Notes: generated by a model not told the origin, from the sequence alone. Counted from the stretch's first letter, positions 1-12,400 are shown. The stretch: 64,000 nucleotides of DNA from Eutreptiella sp. 'Long Island Sound 2002' (GCA_964036045.1 OZ038382.1:4467789-4531788); one strand, 5' to 3'. Program-made: numbers and translations.

Positions 1-224
1 GTTGAGGTGGTCTCGCGGAAGGCCGTTTCAGCGACAGAGGGCGGATGGGTTTAGGGGGCTGGTCGGCGTGGTTTTGAGCTTTGGCTTGTGTCGCTGGTGA
101 AGGGGGGCGGCGGCGCTTTGGAGGCTTGTGCACGACTTTGTCAGGGAGGGGGGAGGGAGGGCGGTAGGGGGGGGGGGCGTTGCTGGGTGCCGTGTGAGGT
201 GCTGTAAGGCACCCAGGGGCCTCG

Positions 225-575
225 TCATGGGTGTGGGCCGGTGGGGGGAGTGAGGGGGGCTGGGGGGGGATGGTCGTTAAGCCACTCCAGCGTGCGGTAC
301 AGAGCATTGAGGAGCAAGGGAACTTGAGCTGCCAGGGCGAGCTTTAAGTCATGACAGTGCGCTGGATTGCTTTGGCCTGAGAGGGGGATTGTGAGGTTTG
401 TGTACAGGGACTTAGGGACCAGTCCCAGGACGACATTGCCCCGTTCTCCTACATGCGCGGTCGCGGACCACCATTGGGACACTACTGTGGCAAAGGGAGG
501 GTGCCAGCATTGGACGTAGGTGTGTACCAGGTGTTTGCACGTGGGGCAGTGCGAGACGAAGGAGATGACGTCCAT
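225..575 (-). pseudogene. C-terminal Cys/His knuckle of element A
   Basis: The translation begins with FVSHCPTCKHLVHTYVQCWHP, a Cys-x2-Cys-x4-His-x4-Cys arrangement typical of the zinc knuckle that ends many LINE ORF2 proteins. The remainder is a hydrophobic C-terminal tail without motifs I recognise. It lies directly downstream of the RNase H piece on the same strand, which supports the assignment more than the short motif does alone. Confidence 0.5.
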
Positions 576-778
576 GGGGTGTGGGTCAGGTCAGGCGTGG
601 CAATGCCAAGGACGTAAGTCATTGTGGAAAGCAACGGACGCCATGTTTAAATTTCCGGTGGACCAATTGGATGGGAGGCCTTTGAACCATGATGTGCGGT
701 TGAAAAAGTGGAAGCTGGATTGCACGTTGATGTCATCGTCTTTGTGGCGGGAGAGGAGATGTTTGATTGAGGTGGTAG

Positions 779-1954
779 TCAGTTTGTGAGTGACGGGGAG
801 GGATCCTCTGGATATGCACCCCAGCGGGGGGGGGGGGGAGGGAAGGAGGGAGGGGTCCCAGACCAGCGCGCGGGCGGCCGGCTTTGAGTAAGCATCCGAA
901 ATTTTGTTTCCCCTAGTCCGGTGCGACCCTTGATCCACGCCCATCCCTGGATCATCCCTTGGCGTTGGGAGGCCTGGATTGATTGAAGGGAGAACTCCCA
1001 AGTGCCAGCTGGCGAGCGCGACGGAAGGCCTGGGGGGTAGCACGGAATGAGAACAGTCACAACGTGGAGGTTGTCCCCTAGCACGGCAAAGGTGAGGCGT
1101 GGGAGAGACACGAGGGCCCATCCTAAGAACAGGATAGCCGCCAACAACTCCGATCCCTCTGAGGACTGGTACGGGGATGTTTGGCACAGGACCCATCAGG
1201 TACCAGTCGGAGAGAATAGGGTGGCTGCAGACCCGTAGCCCAAGGGGCCTGCGGAGCAATCCAGGTACACCCAGGTGCTGTGGGGGGGGGCTGTGTGGAG
1301 GAAGGCAAGGCCTGAGGCGCAGCTCCAGTCCTCGACGTCATCAGGGTTAAGGGAGTGAGGTTCATCCGGGAGCCGGTACAGCTTGCCATGCAGTGACGAA
1401 CCGATTAGGAACCCGGCGTGTTGCCCGGGGGGGGAGGGGGGTCGGGATGTACTCTTGGGGGTGGGGAAGGGGGGGGGGGGAAGCAGTTCGTGGCGTCCCG
1501 TTAGCCGGGGGCGAATTGATATAGCTGGGTTTTGAAAAGTGTACTTTTTTTCGTTGCGGTGGAGGCTAGGGTCTTTGAAGGTGTGGGTGGTGCCGTCTGA
1601 GAACCGGAGGGTGGCTGATTCTTTGTGCACCTGCGTGACTGTTCCCAAGTGGAATACTAGATCCTGGGGTTTTTGTCTTAGCCGGTTGCCAAATTTGCTG
1701 TACTGTGGTGTCGGCTTGGTGGCCTGGAATCGGACTTGGATTTGCTCTTTCAGGAGGAAGAGGGGGGGGGGGGGGCATGAGGCCCAGAGGCCGGTACTGT
1801 GGTATCGGAGGCCTATGGCATAGCACGCATCCACGACGGTCTCTTGGAAAGCATCACGTGTGGTGGAGAGCTTTGCCTCGGCAAAGTCTCGTTTGTTGAG
1901 GTGGGACCATCCCCGTTGAGGTACCTGAGTGCGGTGTTCACCATGGCCATGCAA
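779..1954 (-). pseudogene. Linker plus RNase H domain (element A)
   Basis: This frame continues the RT fragment. It has a basic linker, a short beta-rich segment with SDGTTHTFKDPSL, then an RNase H domain: VYLDCSAG carries the first Asp, SSEGSELLAAILFL the Glu, and LGDNLHVVTVL the next Asp. An in-frame TGA (1196-1198) interrupts the domain between the first Asp and the Glu, yet the frame continues cleanly on both sides. It is therefore a substitution-type nonsense change, not an indel. LINE RNase H normally follows RT, which agrees with the position here. Confidence 0.65.
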
Positions 1955-2640
1955 AGGGAAAAAGTGAAATGGCGGAGTCCCAAGCCCCCCTGCTGGCCGG
2001 GGGCGTAGCGGGCCTTAGGAGAGACGAGTTGGGAAGTCCTGTTGGCTTTCTCTGGGGAGGGGTCGTGCGAAATGTTCTGCCAAATCATGGTTTGGAGGAT
2101 TCCCAACTCGTTCAGGACCAGGGGGTGTGCCATGAGGCGGTAGGACAGAATAGAGATAATCTGTACATTTAATAAGAGGACATACTCGGAAAGGGTGAGC
2201 CGGAGGGGCTGGAGGGTTGTGAAGAAGGATTGTATCTCTGACTTAGCCAAGGCCGGTTTTTGTGTCGCATGGTTGGTGGTGAAGATGTACACCCCTAGGT
2301 ACTTATAGCACGTGTGTGGTTGCCCGGTTTTCTGGTTGATCGTTGACAGGGGGGGGCCCGAGGGGGTGGTAAAAGTCCTGGGGGGGGCGGTGCCCATAGC
2401 ATGGATCTTGGTGTTACTGAGGTTGAGGTCTAGACCCCACTCCCTGGCAACCATGTCGAAAAAATTCAGAATTTGCTCTATGCTGTCTGCACATTCGGAT
2501 CGGTATAGGAGGTCGTCAACAAAGGCTTGGCCCGATTCGTGTGAGGAGGGAGGTGCAGTGACGTGAGACGACAGGGCGAAAAGGAGTACGTTCAAGTAAA
2601 GGCAGAAAAGGATGTGTGACATGGGGTACAATTGGATACT
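1813..2640 (-). pseudogene. Reverse transcriptase palm fragment (element A)
   Basis: The translation contains the RT palm signature AFVDDLL (F-x-D-D form of the catalytic box) followed by LNLSNTKIHAMG and YKYLGVYIF, which match the order of RT motifs C, D and E in LINEs. A segment with LFCLYLNVLLFAL just before it fits the motif B2/C spacing. The ORF's nominal start near 2691 lies in the neighbouring Ty3 fragment, so the real left edge is the junction near 2640. Upstream RT motifs are absent. The reading frame is lost at about 1.9 kb, so no active polymerase can come from it. Confidence 0.75.
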
Positions 2641-3478
2641 CCTCAGAATCAGGAGAATCTTGTGACGTGACATCGTTAGCTGCAACAACACGAATTCCCC
2701 TATGAAGCTCCGTCAAAGAGACAGAACCCCTTAGCTGAACACTGTCCAGGGCTGGCGGTCGCGACGCCGCCTGAACCACGGAGCCTATTGCTCGCACTTC
2801 TTGCACAACTTGAGGCCCGGCACCGACTAAGGCCTCATTCGACGCTCCCAACTTCGCACACAAGACCCACACACAAAAGCAACTCTTCTCCTGTTCTACC
2901 TCATCACGAATAATATTTCTCATTTCTTCGTCATCCTCTGGTGATCCATGAATACTCACATTCATGACGCCAGCAGGATACACGTAGCGAGACAAAGCAT
3001 CAGGAACCACGTTCATCTTACCAGGTACATACTCTAAATGAACATCAAAATGACCTAACAACTGGTGCCAATGGGCCTGACGTCCTGGAGGGCCAGTTGG
3101 TGTGGCAAACTGCTCAGTTGCCCACTTCTCCAAACTACGATGATCAATGATCACTATAACTGGGTGACGTCCCACCCAACCAGCATATTTCTTCAGTGCA
3201 CAAAGGATGGCATAAGTTTCCTTTTCGTGTACTCCCCATTCAGAGGCTTGGGCATGCGTCAGTTTTCTGCTTAGAAATGGCACTGATTTTATCTTGCCTG
3301 CCAGCACATCTTGCCTAGTTGGAACATCCCGTGACTCTGGCACCTGCTCTAGACTAGCCCCCACCGCATACTTGCTAGCATCGCAGCGAAGCACAAAAGG
3401 CCTATCCGGGCTGACAGCTTGCAGTCGTAAGCCGGATAGCAAGACCTGTTTTAGCTTCTCAAAATAAAAATATGACAC
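2640..3478 (-). pseudogene. Ty3/gypsy RNase H fragment
   Basis: FVLRCDASKYAVGASLEQV carries the first RNase H Asp, followed by KETYAILCALKKYAGWVG (Glu region), VIIDHRSLEKWATEQ and YVPGKMNVVPDALSR, the standard Ty3 RNase H ladder. The segment continues into a tether region with no recognisable integrase before the junction with element A. It shares frame with the RT piece through a TGA at 3479-3481. Confidence 0.75.
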
Positions 3479-4194
3479 TCATGTTGCGTGAAAAAAAACG
3501 CTAGCAGAGCTACTTTTCTTTGCGTCCTCTTTACCAACCTTCACGTTCCCTTGCACAGGACCCGCATAACTGGCATAATCTTTAACATATTCACTGTAAT
3601 AGTTGCAAAACCCCAGAAAACCACGCAACGTGGTGATGGTGCCTGGCAAGGGCCACCGCTGTAACGCCATCAACTTCCCTGGCTGTAGTTCCCGTATTCA
3701 CCGTAAAAGCCGATGCCCACAAAATTCTATGCGTTTAGCAAACAAGGTAGCTTTGTCCCAATCAGTAACCAAACAATGTTCCCCAAGGTTTTGCAGTACA
3801 CGACGAACATCCCTATCATGCTGAGCAATCACCTCAGACTCATTCATTCCCGACTGCATACACGTACCCCCAACCAGGTCATCTATATCCTGGTCACAAA
3901 CATCACGGACGCCATGGAGTACCCATTCTATCATGCGTCGCCATATTGCCAGACTATTCTTCAACCCCTGTGGCATGCAACGCGGCTGTAAAACTCCTAT
4001 TGGGGTAGCCTCGGCTGCCAATGACCGACTATCCCTATGCAAGGGTATCTGGCTCAAAGCATCCTTCAGATCAATGACACTCCATATGTGGCGGCGCTCC
4101 TGGCGTTCCAGAATATCGCTGATGTGCGGAAGTTTATAGGCATCAACGACAGTTTGTTCGTTCAACCCCCGGTAATCAATAACCACCACCGCAG
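3479..4194 (-). pseudogene. Ty3/gypsy reverse transcriptase fragment
   Basis: Visible motifs are VVIDYRGLN, a DLKDALSQIPLHRDSR segment, MPQGLKN, the palm box DQDIDDLVGG (DIDD in place of the usual YVDD/YIDD), and, after the TGA at 3698-3700, PGKLMALQRWPLPGTITTL and RGFLGFCNYYSEYV of the RT/RNase H connection. The match to the element D protein is continuous across the stop. It is a pseudogene: the front of RT is missing and two in-frame stops are present. Confidence 0.75.
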
Positions 4195-7121
4195 CCAGCG
4201 GACCCCAGCCAGGAGTGGCGGGGCACCGCACCCAGGACCCTCGGCCAGGAGTGGCGAGGGACCACCCACCACCAACACCAGCGGGCCCCCAGCCAGGAGT
4301 GGCGGGGGACCGCACCCGGGGCCCTCAGCGGGGAGTGGCGAGGGAACGCCCACCCAGAACCCACAGCTGGCAGCGAGGACCACGCCCTGCAAACCGGCGG
4401 ACCTCAGCCAGGAGTGGCGAAGGCCCGACCCCCACCAACACCAGAGGACCCCGGCCAGGGGTGGCGGGAAGCCACACCCAAGACCCTCATGCAGGAGTGG
4501 CGGGGGACCACCCGCCGCCACCGGCGGCGAACCGCATCCAGGGGAGGCGGGGACACGCACACAAGCAACTCGGCCAGGAATGGCGAGAAGCCGCCCCCCC
4601 ACCACCACTGCCCCACCCCACCCAGGAGAGACGGGAAACCCATCACCACAAACCACACAGCGAAAGGGGCGGCGGGACGAAAGGGGCCCAGGGGAAACGC
4701 AGGCGTGGGACCCAACCTCAGGGGTTTTGTGGGCCCCCCCGGTGACCGTATCGGCCCCACCTGAGCACATGCAATAAGGTCGGATACGCCCGGGACCGTT
4801 GGTCAGCGGCCCGCGGTGGCACCGGCCTGGGGGGGTGACCAATGGGCCTGACCAAGAGCACTCCCCACGGCACGTACTGCGGTTCAGGCCAAGCGAGGGG
4901 CTGCGGGTAGGGCACACCGTCCATCGGGGCATGCAAGAGACACGCCTGTCCCGCAAGGACTCCCCTGCGACCCACAGTGTACCCGACCCCGGTGTGGGGA
5001 ACGGCTGGAGTACCTGGCTCGGGAGCAGGTCCATTTGTACCGAGCGGGTACAAATGGACGGCCCGTACAACAGAGTTACACCCTGACTGGGAGTGCAAGC
5101 ATCGGCCCCCCGGAGGGGAAACACCAGGGGAAGGGACCCAAGCCAGCGTCAAGGACCCTCCCCCCCCCCCCAACCCACCACAGCCGGGTAGGCCCGGGCA
5201 AGGCGCCAGGAGAACACCGCCCCAAACGACGCGGCAAAGGGAAAGAGGGGGGAGGGCACGCAAAGGGGGCGGCGGGGGGACACACCACCACCAACAAACC
5301 CCAGCCAGGGGAAACACACCCGGACCCCACAGCCGGGGCGGGGGAGGGGCCACGACACACGGCCCCCGCACCCACACAGAGCCGCCAAACCAAGCCCATA
5401 AAGGCGAGGACAGGCACCCAAACGCACCACCAACACACTGCACACACGCCCACGCGCGCACACAACACACACCGCCACAGTCGCCACCGACACAAGCCCC
5501 ACAAACGCACGCCAGACACCAAAGTGCGAACACCGCCCGCACCACAAACGCACACAACACACGAAAACCCAAAGAACAAGAACCCAGCAACCCCCGCCAG
5601 GGGAGCTGCAGGGCTGCCAGAAACACCGCTAGGACACAAGGGTAGACCCACCAAGCCCTCAGCCAGGAGTGGCGAGCGCCCACACCCAGTAGCACCCAAC
5701 GACCAACCACGCCCACACCCACGCCAGAAACAGCGACACCCACACCAGCACCGCCACCAACACCCCAACCACAACCACCCGAACCAAACGCCACAACACC
5801 CTCACCAGGGGAAACACCTGGAGCTAACAGAGACACCGTCCGCAGCACCAGCAACCCCAGCACCCAGTACAAAACCTAAGACACCCTCGCCAACATCAAA
5901 CCAACACAAGAAGCCACCCAACACGGACCAACGACCACACCCGCGCCACCCACCAACCCGCACCCAGAACCGCCACCGCCAGCATCCACACCATCGGGAC
6001 ACACCAACACCACCAACAATCATGCGAGCACAACACCCTCACCATCACAATCGCCGGCGGTGCCGCCGTACTCACCATTGCCTACGATACCTGCGCACAC
6101 CAGCACCGGGTGCAACACCTACATCACCCAAGCCAACGGCATCAACAACACCATCGCCAGCACCACCCCACCATCAGCGTCGCCACCGGCAACCTCCGGC
6201 ACCAGAGGCAACCAACGCCACCACAACCGGTAAACGAACAAACCACCAACCCTCAGCCAGAGGAGGCGAGGGCACACGCCCAGAACCATCAACAACAACA
6301 CCCTCGCCACCAAAGCAACCACAGGGCGCCATCCACCACGCAGTCACCAGCGGCACCCACACCATCGGCGCCACCAACACCACCCTCACCCACGACATCA
6401 CCCGGGGCATCGTCTGCACCACCCTCACCAACGGCATCACCAGCGGCCCACACCACCTACTGCTCACCCTCCGTCAGAGCCAAAGGAACCAGCCAGCGCC
6501 CACCCCCAAACACAAGCCACTGACCACCAGCACGCAGACCCACACCAACCACCAGCAGCATCAGCAACATCAGGGACGTCGTAAACCGTAGCAACGCCCG
6601 CAATGACCTCACCACCGGCATCACCGACAGCACCACCGACAGTGAGACCTCAGCGACAGCAACCCGGAGCGTCAACGACAGCCACCACCCGGTACAACGC
6701 CTACAACACCATCGGCATCAACGACACCAAGGCAGGCCAGGGCCAACACACCGGCCAGCAACGCCCACGGGAACCTCCGCCAGGAGTGGCGGGGTCCCAC
6801 CCCCACCGACAGAAACCACCATCCACCAGGGCATCACCTACAAGGCCCTTGCCATCGGCATCACCGGCGGCGCCAACACCCAGAGCTCCGCCGGCAGCGC
6901 CCTCACAAGCACCGCCACCAGCACCACCGACAGCGGCACCACAGAGAGACCGCCACCCACCCACAGCATCGACACCCTCGACCACAACCGGTGCAACACC
7001 TGCCACTACAGACCCAAAGACAGCCGAAGGAACTACCCCAACACCAGAGACAAAGGGCACCACCAGAACCACAAGCCAACCAACCACCAGCCACGAGTGG
7101 CACGCCCGGAACCGCCGACCA
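4195..7121 (+). mobile_element. C-rich leader of non-LTR element B, left half
   Basis: About 2.9 kb of strongly C-rich, G-poor plus strand. Open frames run through it (longest 5035-6591) but encode only Pro/Thr/His-rich low-complexity sequence with no domain, so I do not call a gene. A motif close to GCCAGGAGTGGCG recurs (around 4207, 4249, 4297, 4409, 4455, 5661, 6780, with decayed copies). The same composition and motif resume after transposon El1 at 13777, so this is one block split by an insertion. By position it precedes the ORF1-like pseudogene at 16.1-19.0 kb and may be an untranslated leader comparable to the monomer array of the giant element. Confidence 0.45.
5029..5059. other. Perfect 13-bp inverted repeat (hairpin)
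   Basis: The arms GTCCATTTGTACC (5029-5041) and GGTACAAATGGAC (5047-5059) are exact reverse complements around a 5-base loop GAGCG. The stem is AT-richer than its C-rich surroundings, which makes it stand out. It lies in an otherwise featureless part of the element B leader. Function unknown. Confidence 0.8.
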
Positions 7122-7143
7122 CCCTAGGAACCCGTTTTGCCCA
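7122..7143 (+). repeat. El1 left terminal inverted repeat
   Basis: Starts CCCTAGGAACCCGTTTTG and continues to 7143. Its reverse complement is found at 13755-13776 with a single A/T mismatch at the fifth base. The C-rich flank switches to AT-richer DNA immediately inside this repeat. Confidence 0.85.
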
Positions 7144-7149
7144 GGGAGA

Positions 7150-7246
7150 GTTGCACAGAAAATTGATGTTTGCACGCAGTTGCACTAAATTTCTGCCAGT
7201 TGCACAGAATTGCACTGCAGTTGCACAGTGCAATCCCTGTGCAATC
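7150..7246. promoter_or_regulatory. Subterminal TTGCAC cluster of El1
   Basis: Within about 100 bases of the left end there are about five TTGCAC and two GTGCAA hexamers, in both orientations, lying between the TIR and the transposase start. Clustered subterminal hexamers are known transposase-binding sites in several plant DNA transposons, so a binding or promoter role is a reasonable inference. Nothing here proves it. Confidence 0.5.
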
Positions 7247-7332
7247 GCGCTGGCGCCGCCGTCGCGACTGACGTCGTTGGTGCCGCATCTTAAATTTCAC
7301 GAGAAATTTACTAGCCATTTGCCAGATTTGCA

Positions 7333-9287
7333 ATGGTTTTGCAAGGAAATGCTATTTCCCAGTTTATTAGAACTACTTACGATAGTTTTAGCAGCGTGGA
7401 CTTGATGGATGACCTTGTGGGAGTATTTACCTCAACGGCACCGGGTACCGCCCTATTGGATCGCCTCAATGCACGCATCAATAAGCAAAAACAATACAAG
7501 AAACGCGCAAAGGACGCCATTCGGCAGGTTTACACACCTACCGAGGCTGTCCGCCTCGTTTTGGAGCTTGAAATGCCACAAAAAAGGTGATGTTTCTTGC
7601 TATGTCGCTTTTTTGCGTTATTGATGCATTGTGCACCCCCCCTTGTGGTGTGCAAGTGACCACTTGCACACTTTTGAAGCCATATCATTCTCATACATCG
7701 TCAAATGTGGTCATTCACTCCATACGAGATACCTACATACTCTAACTTGCACACTAGGACATCGTATAACACCACATTCATAAAAATAGTGCGATGATGG
7801 CAACGTTACGCTTTGTGCAAACATGTGTACAAGTAGTTTATTGCACCGTTTGCACACGGTTGCACTTGTGCAACTACTAATGTATGCCTCTCCCTTTTTA
7901 GGTACAAGAACCTTATCCGTTGGGTATCCAAGCTTCGCAATGATGGGAAGGGGCGCCTCCCCGCTAATTGGGAGCACCCCTTTCCATCGTTTAAGGCTTT
8001 CAGGATTGCTTGGCGGGAGCTTGGGAGCAAGCAAATCCTAGTCCCAAGCGATTACAATGGAAAGGTAGGTGTTTGTTGGCATCTTGATGAGTTTTTTAAG
8101 TATATCTCAACTCAAGACGATATACTTGATACAATATCATTCCCGCTTTTGGATGGGGAACGACCATATGTTTTGATCGTTCGGGGTGACGGATTCCCTT
8201 GTGGATCTCGCCCCTGGGTGCAATTGGCCTTTGGGTTTGCCAACCTTGGTCAGAAGGCGCGCACCCTAGCTTATAATTGGATCATCGATGTCGCCCTCAC
8301 AAGTGAGCACGACATCGATGCTCTACGTGCAATTTTTTCAAAGACTTTGGAGGCAATCCAAAGTATTATAAATACCGGATGGATCCTCATTCGTGAAAAA
8401 TGGTGTCGTGCCCGAGTCATGTTGGGTGGTGACTCCCCATGGCTCTGTAAAGTGCTAGGAATTTCAAGCTATTTTTGCATTGGGAGTATTGATACTTACG
8501 CGACGTGGTGCGAGGTCAAGGGAAAGTGGGAGGACCGAAAGTGGCGGCGTTCAGGCCCAAGAGTGACAAAAAAATATATAAACTTCATAAGAAGGGGTTG
8601 GATTGTACCACCGCCAAAGGATGTGTGAGTGACCCCTTGTTGCATATAGAGGAACGGTTCAAAGTTGTGGTTGTGTGCATATTGCATCTTGTTATTCGGG
8701 TTGGTGACTACCTCCCCAAATTCATTACCAAGAAGTGCAAGCACCTTCCGCCGGCCACTAGGGATCGTGTTCAAGATCGCCTCAATTGTGCCAAGACCAA
8801 AATTAGTCTCAAGGGCGATGCCTCTCCGGATGGGGAAGAGACATGGCTCTTGTTGGCAAACTGGCGTCATATTGCCAAGGCCATGAGGCTTCCAAACCAT
8901 GTCATTGATGTTGTTGTACAAATGGCCTCTTTACGTACGGCACTACAAAGTTGGGAGTTCAATTCCAACGCCCTCAGTTGTAAATCCATCGCGAAGAAGT
9001 TCAAACGAACAATTTGTCCTACCATTCGATCGCCATATTTGTTATGGCTACAATTTGATGCTCCCAGGGTTCTGAAAAATGTGCATCTGTGGGGTTGCGG
9101 TATGTTTAGCGGCGACATTGTCGAGTCGCTAAACTACCTCTTTAAGGACCATTTTTCGTGCTCTTCGGCTAGGGGAGGAGGGAAAGGCACTCCAACAGAA
9201 CGCGACACGCGCCTCGTCACGCAAGCGCTAGAAGGTCTCTTCCTCGCAAAGGAGATGCCTCGATGGCAACGTGCAAATGCTGATTAG
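7333..9287 (+). CDS. Putative DDE-type transposase of El1
   Basis: Probable exons are 7333-7586 and 7902-9287; joining them restores a frame that matches the El2 protein across the junction. The start at 7333 aligns with the El2 start (both begin M-V). In order: an alpha-helical N-terminal domain, YVLIVRGDGFPCG with the first candidate catalytic Asp, VMLGGDSPWLCKVLG with the second, GCVSDPLLHIEERF and CILHLVIRVGDYL, then LQFDAPRVLKN and DIVESLNYLFKDHF with a candidate Glu. The GDG...GGD...E order fits an RNase H-fold transposase. The frame changes once between about 8500 and 8580 (plus-one type), so this copy may be broken or misread there. The name rests on the TIR context and residue pattern, not on a search. 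Confidence 0.6.
7587..7901 (+). other. Intron 1 of El1 transposase gene, with TTGCAC repeats
   Basis: Begins GTGATG after an AG exon end and ends TTTTTAG. Removing these 315 bases joins codons into ...MPQKR-YKNLIRWV, which aligns with IPRRR-LRVLSRFI of El2 without a gap. The intron carries about nine TTGCAC or GTGCAA hexamers, especially at 7645-7665 and 7838-7875. Confidence 0.75.
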
Positions 9288-9380
9288 CTGTGTGTGTTCA
9301 TGTGCATGTCATCTAGTAACCGATTGGACCGCAATGTGTTTGGACATGTGCATGTGTGTCGTACGCCGGACGCGGAGCCT

Positions 9381-9460
9381 TTGCATGTCTTGTGCAAGTG
9401 GTGTGCAACGTGTGCAAGTGGGTTGTTGCATTGTGCAACCGCACGTTGTGCACTCTCTTC
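9381..9460. repeat. GTGCAA cluster in the spacer between El1 genes
   Basis: Several GTGCAA hexamers in about 80 bases, between the transposase stop (9287) and the start of the next gene (9498). Likely the upstream region of the second gene. Confidence 0.55.
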
Positions 9461-9497
9461 TCATATTTCTTTCCGTAGCGGTTGCGCATGGGCGACC

Positions 9498-12400
9498 ATG
9501 GATCCACAACTCCAACACCTCCAACAATTATTTCAACTCCTACAAGCAAGTGGGAACGGGAGTGGTAGTGGAGCGTCAAGTGGAGCGCCAAGTAGACCCG
9601 TACAAGCAAGTGGGAGCGGGAGTCAAGGCAGCGGGAGTCAAGCGTCGACTAGTAGTGGTTTGACAACGCCGAAGAAGCCGCATATTGATGAGCAAGCGAG
9701 CAACTCATCAGCCGAGCAAACCACCCCGCCCCGATTGCAATCCCACTTCCCATGTGAAAGCGAGTTGTTGGTGCACCATAGTTGTCACATGGACGCCCCG
9801 CTTGCCGATGATAGTTTGGAATGGCGTTGGCTTTGCGATGTAACGCCAAAATATTTGTATAGGCGCGCATTGTGTCATTGGCTCAAGAAGTGCCGGCAAG
9901 TCGACCCCTCGGGAATTATCACGTATCCGTGGCAAGGCTCCGCCTTCACCGCCACGCGGTGCAGTGATTGGAAAATCTTGAGAATTCGCCTCCGAGGCTA
10001 CGCGGAAGCATGCATGGTGCTCAGTGAGGCCGCCTTGTATGCCTTATTCATGGTGTGGCAAAAGGCTGGGTTGGGAGAGGCCATGGCAGCCAAGTGGGTC
10101 AGCGGCGGCAATCCAAGAGCCTGTGCGGGCGGCCACGGACATGGGCATGGCCCTCAGTTGTTTTTTCCACGATGTCGGAGGCATTTCGGAAGAAGTATAT
10201 GACGTTCACAACGATGGGGCATATGGTGCGTCACCCCCATCATTATTGGAGGCCGGGGCAACAATTTCAGGAGGCAATCGGCGCACCGCGAAAGCCGTCG
10301 GCGCCGTGGCACACTCCAATGCACCGCCAACAACACCGAGTCCTCTGACGTTGATGGCGCCAACGTACACCCCCGTTGAGAAGGTGTGCAACCGCTGTGC
10401 AAGGGTGTGCAAGTGCCGTCGTGCACACACTCCATGTGTCAATGATTGTAAGACGGCTGGGTAAGCGGCCAGTGGTGCAACCAGGGTGATGTTTAGCATT
10501 GATTCCTTTATTGGACATGCATCTGATGCCCCATTTACGGTCCCACACATTAATCCGTTCATTTTGGCTATGGTGTTTGTCTATGCGGAGGTGTTGTGCA
10601 ACCACACCCTTGCACACCTTGCACCTGTGCAACCGCCCTTCACAGCTCACCGCGACGGACGTGCTGACCGCCATGTTCGTTTGCGACAAGCCTGGCCCCG
10701 GTGTGATCGTGAGTGGAGTGTGGCCGCCGATCCCCATGGACGAATGGCAGCTCATCATGGATCCAAGAAAGGTGGAGGAATTTAGGAAGAAGTGGACAAA
10801 AGATATGAAGGCCGCTCTACGGGAGTTGGACGGGAGCGTGGGAAGCCCGGATCAAGGGACGAAATCGCAACCACGGATCCGGTCGGAGAAGGCCGCGCCT
10901 CACCTCCCTTCCCCAAGTGAGTTTCCATTGGGTTTTGCAACGCAGCAACAACGGGTCCGGGTGGACAAGGCCGCGCCTCACCTCCCTTCCGCAACAGAGT
11001 TTCCATTGGATTTGGCAATGAAGCTCGAGGAAACGTTTGAGAACGATAGTGAGTTGGGCAACCCCATTGTGGATAAGAGTGATTGGGCACCCCCTACGGA
11101 ACACAAGCCAATGGAGATGGAGAAGCAAGAGAAGCCCGCACCCCCCCGGCCACCGCCCGTTCCGCAAGGAGGAAGCCAAAAAGCGTCCCACGTCTCACCG
11201 AAGATGATGTTGCTCAAGGCCCATCACGCATTGAAGGAGCGTGTGGCCAAAGACACGACGAAGACCAAGAAGAAGAAAGACGGGCGTGGGGCAAACTCGA
11301 GCAAACTGAAGAGACTTGCGGTGGAATCGGATAGCAATACGACAGCCGGAAGTGAGGCAGATGAGGAGAAGCCCGCCACGAAGAAAGAGAAGGGAGATGG
11401 AGGCAAGAGCGTACAAGCGAGCGCGCCAAAGAAGAAGAAAAGTGCAAAGGCGAGCGTACCACAACCGCAAGAGGGCCCAAAACAAGATCCAAAAGAAGAG
11501 AAGAGCCCAAAAAAAGCAAGTGACCATGGCACACCGCATGCAAATGAGCCGGACGCACCCGAAAAGGCCACATCCGCCGCGGAGGTGTGACACCGTCGTG
11601 TTTACTTGCATTCCATGTTACATAGCTTGTGCAACTAGTGTGCAACCCTTGTGCAACTTATGCAAGCACTCACTTTTGCGCGGTTGCACACACTTGCACA
11701 CCGGTTGCACATCTTACCTTCGTAGGACCTCGCGAGGCAACGGCGGAAGGAGGCCGCGGACAAGCGTGCGGAGGCGTGCAAGAAGTTCCGCCTTCCGCCT
11801 GGTTGTTGTGTACGATGGTGCTTGTCTGAAGGACCGAATGGTGGCTACCGACTCTCTGTCGGCGGCAAAAGCCAATCGCAAAAAGGCGACAAGAAACCGA
11901 AGAAGGGACACGAGTTGGTCCGAATCCCACCGCAACGAGAAGATGATGAGGAGGTGGCGGCAGACGTCATGTGGTCCGTATGCGTCGTCCCGGGAAAGAC
12001 CTCATTTACAAACGAAGACGACGCGGTGCAAGCACTCAAAAAGATGAACGAGGGGCACGAGGACAAGGGCGTTGGCAAGGAGGACAATGCGGTAGTGGCG
12101 GTAGCCAATGAGGACAATGACAAAGTGGCGGAAGCCACCGAGGACAAAGAAAAAGAGACGGTGCCGGATGCCAAGGCCAAGGGTGGTGGCGACGAACCCG
12201 ATCAGGATGACATTGCCGTGTCGAGTGGGGCCGGCGAAGGCGTGATGGAGCCCAATGGTGACGGTGGCCGCGACCTGCAAACAATGGACGAAGGGGAGTC
12301 CCCAACCAAGGCCGATGAAGAAATGGTGTGTACCGACGCAAAGGAAGGCACGAAGGAAGAGGATGAACCCATGCAAGAGGGAGAGCAAGGAGAGGCAAAG

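Larger units (their letters stand above)
225..2640 (-). mobile_element. Non-LTR retrotransposon fragment A, 5'-truncated
   Basis: Read on the minus strand, this block holds in order an RT palm fragment, a linker, an RNase H domain and a Cys/His knuckle, the usual 3' half of an APE-type LINE. The endonuclease and the front of RT are missing: homology starts abruptly near 2640, where Ty3/gypsy sequence of the same orientation abuts. At least one frame change (near 1.8-1.95 kb, next to a run of G at 1758-1775) and one in-frame TGA (1196-1198) mark it as dead. Bases 576-778 connect the RNase H and knuckle pieces in mixed frames. Bases 1-224 show no feature beyond G-rich runs. Confidence 0.75.
2640..4194 (-). 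mobile_element. Ty3/gypsy fragment (RT to RNase H)
   Basis: The block reads on the minus strand from an RT that starts abruptly near 4194 (next to C-rich repeat DNA) through the RT thumb into RNase H, then stops at the junction with element A near 2640. All three open segments share one frame and are separated only by TGA codons at 3698-3700 and 3479-3481. Its RT motifs are clearly related to those of element D at the right end of the window (same IPLHRDSR versus MPLRKDSR box), so both belong to one Ty3/gypsy clade of this genome. Confidence 0.8.

Noticed and set aside
7587-7901. TTGCAC runs as a simple microsatellite
   Set aside because: Copies are in both orientations with irregular spacing and different flanks, and they recur at all noncoding parts of the element, unlike a tandem microsatellite.
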